Origin: Planctomycetota bacterium
GTDB taxonomy: Bacteria > Planctomycetota > Planctomycetia > Planctomycetales > Planctomycetaceae
Reading direction: 5' to 3'
Assembly (NCBI GenBank): GCA_030836185.1
Contig: JAURQH010000052.1
Location: 1 to 64,000 of the forward strand
Length of the DNA stretch: 64,000 nt
The translations under genes and the position numbers were made by a program. The notes below the pieces were generated by a model. That model was not told where the DNA came from and did not search any database. It was given only the letters and a program-made list of their open reading frames with translations. How positions within the stretch are numbered: the first letter of the stretch is position 1; the number at the start of each line of letters is the position of its first letter. Of the stretch, positions 54,957 through 64,000 are shown piece by piece.

Positions 54957-55592
54957 ATGGATAAAATCATTCGTGGCGTTCACGAGTTTCAGGGACATCC
55001 TTTTAGTGAAAAGGAATCTTTATTCAGTGAATTGGCGAGCGGTCAATCTCCACGATCTCTGTTCGTAACCTGTTCGGACTCTCGAGTGGTTCCCAATTTG
55101 GTCACACAAACGAATCCCGGAGAACTCTTCGTGATCAGAAACGCAGGGAATCTTGTTCCCAAATATGAGCAGGATCAGCCAACTTCCGAAGCCGCCACAA
55201 TTGAATATGCCGTCAATGCTCTGAAAGTTCCGAATATCATTATCTGCGGACATTCCCGGTGTGGAGCAATGGGAGGTTTGCTCGCTTTAGATCAACTCGA
55301 TGCCTTACCTGTGGTGCAGTCACTCCTCTCCAAAGAGACAGCAGCAGACCGCGTGAGAGAAAAAAATCCGAATGCCTCAGCGGAAGATCTGCTCAAATAT
55401 ACAATTCAGGAAAACGTGCTTGTCCAGATTGAAAACCTGAAAACACACCCTTGTGTCACGGCTGCCATTGATGAAGGACGCCTCTCTCTCCACGGCTGGG
55501 TGTATCAATTTGAAACGGGAGATGTTTTTATTCATTCGGACCGATCATCGTCTTTTGCTTCCGTCCGAGAGAGTGGTGAGGCATTTGCTTAA
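54957..55592 (+). CDS. beta-carbonic anhydrase
   Basis: Hydrates CO2 to bicarbonate with zinc. The 211-residue protein has zinc ligands Cys39 (CSDSR), His99 and Cys102 (CGHSRCGAM), and the Asp41-Arg43 dyad that gates the site. It also has the EYAV stretch and FETGDVF near the end, as in plant- and E. coli-type Can. No sulfate transporter gene is adjacent, so it probably supports carboxylation reactions or pH control. Confidence 0.95.
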   Translation: MDKIIRGVHEFQGHPFSEKESLFSELASGQSPRSLFVTCSDSRVVPNLVTQTNPGELFVIRNAGNLVPKYEQDQPTSEAATIEYAVNALKVPNIIICGHSRCGAMGGLLALDQLDALPVVQSLLSKETAADRVREKNPNASAEDLLKYTIQENVLVQIENLKTHPCVTAAIDEGRLSLHGWVYQFETGDVFIHSDRSSSFASVRESGEAFA

Positions 55593-55883
55593 GAGACGCA
55601 TTTGTCGAAGATTGAGGACACCCCGATCACCACAGGCGGCCCGACCATCGTTCTTAAAACGTGTTCCTCACTCTCTCATGCTTAAGAATTTGCAAGAAAA
55701 CGACTTACAATCGTGACATCTGCGATTCTTTCGGATTTTTTCCCGGATTTTGGCTTGGAGAACACGGGACAGAGGCATTTAATTGACCGATAAATCGAAA
55801 CATAGCCCGGCTAGACGTACGCAATCACATTAGCCCACTGACTTAAATCTTAACGGGACTGGCATGGTCCTTTGGAGAAATCA

Positions 55884-56786
55884 ATGTCGAATTCCGGTTC
55901 GGAATCCACTCCTTCACCCCAGAAGGAGGGTTCGAAAGAATCGTGTAGCTGGATTTTGGAACGACTGATTATTGAATCAGGTCGCCAAATTGATCGACCG
56001 CGCGTTCGCCGTGCCGTGCAAGAGGCGGACGAAGCCCATGATGGTCTCAAGCACGAGAACTGGTGGCTGGTTTTAAGTGAAGCGGCTGAAAGCTTGGGAT
56101 TCAAGAGTAAGGTCATCGATGCAACCTCATCACAAGCCGTACAAATGGCTCTCGATGGTGACCACGTCTGCTGGAAAACAAACGCAGAAGACTTCTCATG
56201 GAGAGCCGTCTCGAAATCCGAACGGTCCAAGCTACAAGTTCTGCACCCGTTTTCGAAGTCTCCCGCTCACTGGTTGAACAAGGGACAACTCAAAAGATTG
56301 ATCAAAGAGTCTCAAATCGACTCTTCGGTCAGATGTGTGGTGTTACAGCCTTACGAAGCCTTAGGAATTGAAATGGGACACGACACAACACCTTTTCAAA
56401 GATTGAAAAACTTACTGCGGCCGGAATGGTCCGATATTTGGGTCGTTCTGGTCTTCGCATTGGTGGCTGGACTGCTCAGTCTGGCGACTCCGATTGCTGT
56501 TGAGTCCCTTGTGAATACAGTTGCCTTTGGAACACTCATGCAACCGGTTTTCATCCTTGCCATCATTTTGTTTGCTTTCTTGGGTATGCAGGCGATGATG
56601 CGTGGCTTACAAACTTTCATCGTGGAAATTATCCAACGACGGATGTTTGCGAGAATCTCAGCAGACTTGGCCTTTAGGCTTCCACGAACGAAAACTGAAG
56701 TTGAAGCATTACTCGAATACTTCAGAACCCGCGCACTTTATCGTGCCATTCTCGCAGAAGATCACCAAAGCCGAGCAGGGCAATGA
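55884..56786 (+). pseudogene. truncated ABC exporter with N-terminal peptidase-like domain
   Basis: 300 codons from ATG 55884 (GGAG upstream). Residues up to ~150 resemble the degenerate peptidase C39-like region of type I secretion exporters (ESLGFKSKVIDATS...LLQPY style), then the first membrane helices are readable (about 182-245: IWVVLVFALVAGLLSLATP, FILAIILFAFLG). After LAFRLPR the sequence becomes unrelated (TKTEVEALLEYF...) and stops. A whole exporter is about 550-750 residues with Walker A and LSGGQ motifs; none of these exist here. The 3' end converges on the PQQ gene 19 bases away, suggesting a deletion at the junction. Confidence 0.7.
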
Positions 56787-56805
56787 ACGATCAAGAGTCT
56801 CCTTT

Positions 56806-58371
56806 TTACTTCGAGAGATCGTAAACCAGCAGAACGTCCTGATCGCGGATAAACAGTTTCTTGTCGCCGACCACCGGATAAGCCCATTGCTGTCGTTCGC
56901 TTCTGAATTCTGCCGGCGTTTGAAACTGAGCAATTTGTTCATATTTCTCATGATTGGCTTTCAGCAATGTGATAGGTCCCTTTTCATCACGAACAATTAA
57001 ATGTCCGTCAGCATAGGTCACAGAACCTTTTCCCGGTGCTCGGTCTTGCCATTGAATCTTTCCCGTTTTGGGATCGAGACAAGTCATGACTCCCGGATCG
57101 CTACTGCCATAGAGATATCCATCCACTAGCACCATGCCTCCGTGATGATTCTTCATGTCACGTGTATGATACTTGTGTTCTGCTTCAATTTTGTTACCCG
57201 CCGTTTCAAGACTGACAAGCGAACCGCCCGTGCCATAACCCGTGGCGTAAAACACCGAATCCGCGAATTGAATTGGTGAAGAGCAGTTCGCCGTACCGTT
57301 CACCGCATTTTTGTCTTCCCAGAGATAATCGCCCGTCTCCGCATGCACTCCAAAAATACGGTCGTGGACCATATTCACGTATTGTTTGACTCCTCCCACC
57401 TCGATGACGATGGCCGACGAATACCCGGCTTGTGGATTGCCGGGAGCCTGACAGGTCCACAGTGTTTGTCCCGTCCGTTTGTTGAGAGCCACCATGGTGC
57501 CGCGCTGTCCACCGGGAGTGCAGATGAGCTTTTCACCGTCGATCAAAACAGATTCACTGATCCCCCAAGTGATATTACTTCCACCGAACTCCTGAAGAAT
57601 GTTTTTCGACCAGATACCTCGACCGGCAGTCGTCATGCAGGCCAAGTCTCCATTGGCGCTCAGTGCATAAACAACTTCTCCATCGACAGTTGGCGTGGCA
57701 CGCGGACCGCCTCCCATTCCGTCACTGCGTTTGTTTCCGATAGCTGTCGCCCAAAGTGCTTTCCCATCCGTAATACTGACTGCAAACACTGCTTCGCGGT
57801 CTCCCTGTGTTCCCATCGTAAAGACTTTGCCACCCGCAACCGAGACAGAAGAATACCCTTCTCCAAATCCTTTCTGAGACCACAATGGTTTTGGCCCCGA
57901 AGAGGCCCAGTCCCAATTCAGATCTTTTTCAGTCGAGAGTCCATCTCTGTTCGGGCCTCGCAATTGTGGCCAGACGGCTCCATTACTTGCGACCGCCGGT
58001 GCCTCAGACTTGTCCGGCATCGGTTCAGGCTCTGGGGTTGGTTTGGGCTTGGGAGTCGGCTTTGGTTTTGCAGGTGAGGCCGATGTCTTCAAACTCACAC
58101 GGCTAATCTGAGTTCCCGTTGTACTAACTGTTCCCGTGTAGCCAACTTTGATGTCCTCCAACTTGGCTGGCTTACCATCAATTTTGATACTTGCAGAGGA
58201 TGAAATCGTAAGCCGCTTCGTAAAACTCCTTGCGGGTATTGAGATCGTCAGGGATCCACGTTTTGCATCAAATTGTTTGACGACACCACTATAGACTGCC
58301 GCAACCGACAATGACGGGGACACCAACGAAAATAGAAGAGCCAATAAAATCACACGAGAGGCAGAGAGCAT
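56806..58371 (-). CDS. exported PQQ-repeat beta-propeller protein
   Basis: 521 residues with a signal peptide (1-24). A beta domain of about 80 residues follows, then a Pro/Lys-rich linker (KPKPTPKPKPTPEPEPMPDK) and a beta-propeller starting AVWPQLRGPNRDGLS, whose WxGxxRDG-like opening and repeats (DGKALWATAIG, GQTLWTCQAPG, GDYLWEDKNA, GKIQWQDRAPG) match planctomycete PQQ-binding-like proteins. No dehydrogenase active-site Asp/Glu was picked out. Likely a secreted or periplasmic scaffold rather than an enzyme. Confidence 0.87.
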   Translation of the reverse strand: MLSASRVILLALLFSLVSPSLSVAAVYSGVVKQFDAKRGSLTISIPARSFTKRLTISSSASIKIDGKPAKLEDIKVGYTGTVSTTGTQISRVSLKTSASPAKPKPTPKPKPTPEPEPMPDKSEAPAVASNGAVWPQLRGPNRDGLSTEKDLNWDWASSGPKPLWSQKGFGEGYSSVSVAGGKVFTMGTQGDREAVFAVSITDGKALWATAIGNKRSDGMGGGPRATPTVDGEVVYALSANGDLACMTTAGRGIWSKNILQEFGGSNITWGISESVLIDGEKLICTPGGQRGTMVALNKRTGQTLWTCQAPGNPQAGYSSAIVIEVGGVKQYVNMVHDRIFGVHAETGDYLWEDKNAVNGTANCSSPIQFADSVFYATGYGTGGSLVSLETAGNKIEAEHKYHTRDMKNHHGGMVLVDGYLYGSSDPGVMTCLDPKTGKIQWQDRAPGKGSVTYADGHLIVRDEKGPITLLKANHEKYEQIAQFQTPAEFRSERQQWAYPVVGDKKLFIRDQDVLLVYDLSK

Positions 58372-58511
58372 AGGAGACCTTATTATGCGTGGGCAAACAA
58401 TGAATCATACAGAGACGAACAATGGCCAGCGTGAAGTGTCTCTAACATCGTATTCACGATACCTGACCCATTATTGTGAGACAAGAGGAATCCCCACGCG
58501 ACGCCTCCTCT

Positions 58512-59288
58512 TCACGGCAAAGTCACCCGACCACCATCGGCCACATAAGTCTGCCCCGTCACAAAACTCGATTGCTCAGTCAGTAAAAACGCAACCACTT
58601 CGGCAATCTCGGCAGGCTGACCGAAACGTGAGATCGGTGTCGAATCGATTAACGCCTGCTTCGCTTCGTCCGACACATTATCAATAATGTCAGTATCTAC
58701 GAGACCCGGAGCGACCGCATTCACACGAATATTATGAGGAGCAAACGCCTCGGCACAACTCCTGGTGAAGCCAATCACGCCTGCTTTCGTGGTGGCATAC
58801 GAGATACAATTCTTTCGCGGACGCAAGCCGGCAATCGACGTGATGTTCACAATGCGACCGAAGTTCCGCTCAATCATGCTGTCTTTGACGGCCCAAGTTG
58901 TGAAGAACGGTCCGTCGAGATTGACGGCCTGCTCCCGTTTCCACATCTCGGCGGTGGTCTCATCATGAGAGGCCGGGTAGAAGATACCGGCATTATTGAC
59001 AAGTAATTCCACCGGACCAATTTGCGATTCGATTTCGGCGACAAGACTCTTCACATCGTCTTCGTTGGAAACATCGGCCTTCACGGCAATCGCGGTCCCG
59101 CCGTCATTTTCAATCTTGCGGACCACTTCATGAGCGGCATCCCCGTTACTTTGATAATTGACGGCAACCTTGGCTCCCAATGAAGCCAGTTTCAGACAGA
59201 TCGCCCGCCCGATACCGCGCGAGCCGCCGGTGACAAGGGCTACGCGATTGGTGAGTTGAGAGTTGTCGTTCGTCATGTCGATATTCAT
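58512..59288 (-). CDS. SDR family oxidoreductase, FabG-like
   Basis: 258 residues: [17 protein letters not shown], catalytic Ser in VNITSIAG and Tyr-x-x-x-Lys in SYATTKAG, then the C-terminal [25 protein letters not shown] typical of 3-oxoacyl-ACP reductases. All catalytic positions are intact, unlike the SDR near 18.5 kb. ATG 59288 overlaps the preceding stop by one base (TAATG), so translation is probably coupled; later ATGs at 59276 are possible. Without an adjacent fatty-acid gene the exact substrate is open. Confidence 0.88.
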   Translation of the reverse strand: MNIDMTNDNSQLTNRVALVTGGSRGIGRAICLKLASLGAKVAVNYQSNGDAAHEVVRKIENDGGTAIAVKADVSNEDDVKSLVAEIESQIGPVELLVNNAGIFYPASHDETTAEMWKREQAVNLDGPFFTTWAVKDSMIERNFGRIVNITSIAGLRPRKNCISYATTKAGVIGFTRSCAEAFAPHNIRVNAVAPGLVDTDIIDNVSDEAKQALIDSTPISRFGQPAEIAEVVAFLLTEQSSFVTGQTYVADGGRVTLP

Positions 59289-60037
59289 TAGTCCCAAAAT
59301 TCATAAACAGAAAACTCCCGACCGCTTTGAATTTGACAGTCCGAATGAAGTTTTCGAAATTCGTTGAGTGCCTCATCTGAAAACTGGGTCGTTCCAATCG
59401 AAAGCCATTTGAGGTGTGGCAATTGGCCGATTTCCCATAAATCCTGATCCGTCAGATCGCCTTCCACTCTCAACGCTCTCAGATTGGGAAGTGTAACCAG
59501 TTCTCGAAAATCGGGGTCTTCAATTACTGATCCTGCGAGATCTAATTTTTCCAACGATTGCATCTTTGTTATTTGCCTAAATGAGCTTTTCGGTAGATCA
59601 TAAAAATGAAACGAAAGGTATTCTATGGACGTGGACTTGACTAACTCTTTCAGTTCGGACTCAGAGATTTGAAATTCCAACTCCGCTTGGCCAAATGAGT
59701 CATAATCGAGAGACAACTCTCTCAACGCAGATCTACGAGCAAGAACCTTAGCCCCCTCGACAGTCAATCGAGTATTGTGTAAGACCAACGCGGGACTATC
59801 CAATTCAACGATCAGACTGATTTCGGCTGGATCACTTTCATAGATTTCGATCTTTTCAAACTGGCACAATACCATGTATGCATCTTCTCCCAGAACGTCC
59901 CACACCCATTCAGGTGGCTCATAGCTCAATTCATAGCCATTGGACAAAACGGTATCAATGATCAGTGTCCTACGATAACAACGATACCCGACGACACTCA
60001 CCAACAAAGTGACCGTTAACACAGACGCCCACAACAA
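59288..60037 (-). CDS. LRR-like membrane-anchored protein; start doubtful
   Basis: 249 residues from a TTG. An N-terminal membrane segment (about 2-18, LWASVLTVTLLVSVVGY) is followed by leucine-rich-repeat-like sequence (LRELSLDYD, SLEKLDLAGSVI, NLRALRVEGDLT, HLKWLSIGTTQFSDEAL). Upstream in the same frame, residues SRRIWRR give a positive-inside flank, but no ATG or GTG exists before the next stop at about 60080. An ATG in another frame at about 60113 could join if one base were missing, so the N-terminus may be frameshifted. Function unknown. It is coupled to the downstream SDR. Confidence 0.7.
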   Translation of the reverse strand: MLWASVLTVTLLVSVVGYRCYRRTLIIDTVLSNGYELSYEPPEWVWDVLGEDAYMVLCQFEKIEIYESDPAEISLIVELDSPALVLHNTRLTVEGAKVLARRSALRELSLDYDSFGQAELEFQISESELKELVKSTSIEYLSFHFYDLPKSSFRQITKMQSLEKLDLAGSVIEDPDFRELVTLPNLRALRVEGDLTDQDLWEIGQLPHLKWLSIGTTQFSDEALNEFRKLHSDCQIQSGREFSVYEFWD

Positions 60038-60312
60038 CCGCCGCCAGATACGGCGGGAGGCCGATTGTTGACTGTGCGATTAATCGAGAGTTTCGGACGC
60101 TGAGTGGATCATGCATCCAGACTAGGCTTTTCACACAAATGAAGCTAGACCTCACAGAGAGCGATCATCTAGAGAAACTTGCAATCCTCTATCCCACGGG
60201 CCTCTTTCAGTGTCAGACCAGTTGGAAAATCCCCCTCGGTTGGAATTTTCGCAACGGCAACTTACAATTCGGGTTCGAGGAATTTGAGGCATTCTCACGT
60301 GACTCCCGAAAC

Positions 60313-60472
60313 GTAGGTCAGGCTGTGCCTGACAGACTGTAAAAGAGTCAGGAACACTCGATGAGAGTCAGCAAGTGGCACCCAGTCAACGAAATCAGAT
60401 AACCAATGCGAGTTCACCGCACACGCAACTGAAGTCAACGCAGACAGAAATGTCAGGCACAGCCTGACCTAC
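60313..60472. repeat. inverted 22-base repeats, each a hairpin
   Basis: 60313-60334 and 60451-60472 are exact reverse complements, and each contains GTCAGGC-TGT-GCCTGAC. A head-to-head pair of a dispersed palindrome. Confidence 0.75.
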
Positions 60473-60494
60473 CAGAAGAACAATCAGAGCGTAG

Positions 60495-60511
60495 GGCCGG
60501 TTCTACCGGCC
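60495..60511. repeat. GGCCGG hairpin
   Basis: GGCCGG, loop TTCTA, CCGGCC. Confidence 0.6.
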
Positions 60512-60569
60512 AGAAGTCATAAGCAGACAGACGAACCAAGATCGATAGGCCAACCAAAGACAACACCAC

Positions 60570-60586
60570 GGTCCGCACAGCGGACC
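60570..60586. repeat. GGTCCGC/GCGGACC hairpin
   Basis: GGTCCGC, loop ACA, GCGGACC. The outer stem matches 11419-11446. Confidence 0.65.
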
Positions 60587-60649
60587 CTACGGACGGGTGC
60601 CATGTCCTTGCTGGCGTGGGCACGTCCTCAGATGACCAACATTTAATAT

Positions 60650-60734
60650 GTAGGCTGGGTTAGAAGAGTCAAACGATTCGTAACCCAGCAGAGAGAATCA
60701 CAAGCTGGGATACGCTGACGCTATCCCAGCCTAC
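60650..60734. repeat. GTAGGCTGGG compound palindrome
   Basis: Ends GTAGGCTGGG and CCCAGCCTAC are complementary. Inside lie two hairpins with GCTGGGTT/AACCCAGC (60655-60688) and GCTGGGATA/TATCCCAGC (60704-60730). It ends 44 bases before ileS. Confidence 0.65.
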
Positions 60735-60777
60735 TTATCGAAATTCTAATTCCTAACAACTAACTCCTATCATCCAC

Positions 60778-64000
<3,223 letters not shown>

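Larger units (their letters stand above)
60038..60777. other. repeat mosaic before ileS
   Basis: 740 bases without a gene. At least four palindromic modules lie in a row: a 22-base unit at 60313-60334 and its exact reverse at 60451-60472, GGCCGG hairpin 60495-60511, GGTCCGC hairpin 60570-60586, and a long GTAGGCTGGG...CCCAGCCTAC module 60650-60734. Confidence 0.7.

Overview
The window is bacterial chromosome from a member of the Planctomycetes, most likely order Planctomycetales at roughly 50% G+C; I cannot name the genus. The pointers are a secreted sulfatase with the Cys-x-Pro-Ser-Arg motif, FG-GAP/ASPIC, DUF1111 dihaem and PQQ-repeat secreted proteins, an MJ0042 zinc-ribbon protein, a dihydropteroate synthase-like protein of the type linked to tetrahydromethanopterin, and an IleRS with planctomycete-like HIGH/KMSKS variants. 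No rRNA, tRNA, CRISPR array, insertion sequence or prophage was seen.

Layout. (1) 0-5.3 kb, minus strand: housekeeping run pheA, tpiA, secG, yicC, gmk, rpoZ, coaC, then the 5' part of an unknown gene at the left edge. (2) 5.3-10.4 kb, plus strand: dnaK behind a near-perfect sigma-54 promoter, a terminator, then clpB. (3) 10.6-12.7 kb: a methyltransferase and a 1.5 kb repeat mosaic without genes. (4) 12.7-17.9 kb: secreted phosphodiesterase, SGNH hydrolase, ndk, carA, an ArsR-type regulator. (5) 18.5-26.0 kb: an SDR, a DUF6513/DHPS-like protein and pabB in series, then two glycan-type genes (ATP-grasp, GT2) between repeat-rich spacers, then pabA. The DHPS-like gene and the pabA/pabB pair suggest pABA supply to pterin cofactors. 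(6) 26.4-34.2 kb: secreted thioredoxin, a 1444-residue triple amidohydrolase, and rho behind a strong sigma-70 promoter and a ~620-base leader. (7) 34.4-44.6 kb: frameshifted FG-GAP/ASPIC gene bracketed by diverged direct repeats, small TPR-like protein, ParE-type toxin-antitoxin pair, PLP decarboxylase plus Gfo/Idh/MocA oxidoreductase, CCA-adding enzyme family member, secreted hydrolase, dihaem protein, small lipoprotein. (8) 44.9-49.6 kb: ECF sigma factor, anti-sigma-like membrane protein, sulfatase, acyltransferase, DinB protein. (9) 49.7-60.0 kb: CNNM/CBS protein, orphan BlaI-type repressor, Pro-rich secreted protein, GNAT plus a styrene-oxide-isomerase-like membrane protein, zinc-ribbon protein, TRIC/UPF0126 protein, carbonic anhydrase, truncated ABC exporter, PQQ protein, SDR, LRR-like protein. 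(10) 60.0-64.0 kb: a second repeat mosaic, then ileS running off the right edge, with a large A+T-rich insertion in its editing domain.

The most unusual items are the sigma-54 promoter on dnaK, a 39-base element shared by the dnaK and blaI upstream regions, the IleRS insertion, the amidohydrolase with one metal-competent and two apparently dead domains, histone-H1-like Lys-rich tails on PheA and Rho, and an SDR lacking its catalytic Tyr beside the pterin/pABA genes. Nothing resembles a known or obviously new defence system. All calls come from reading motifs by eye; no database search was possible.
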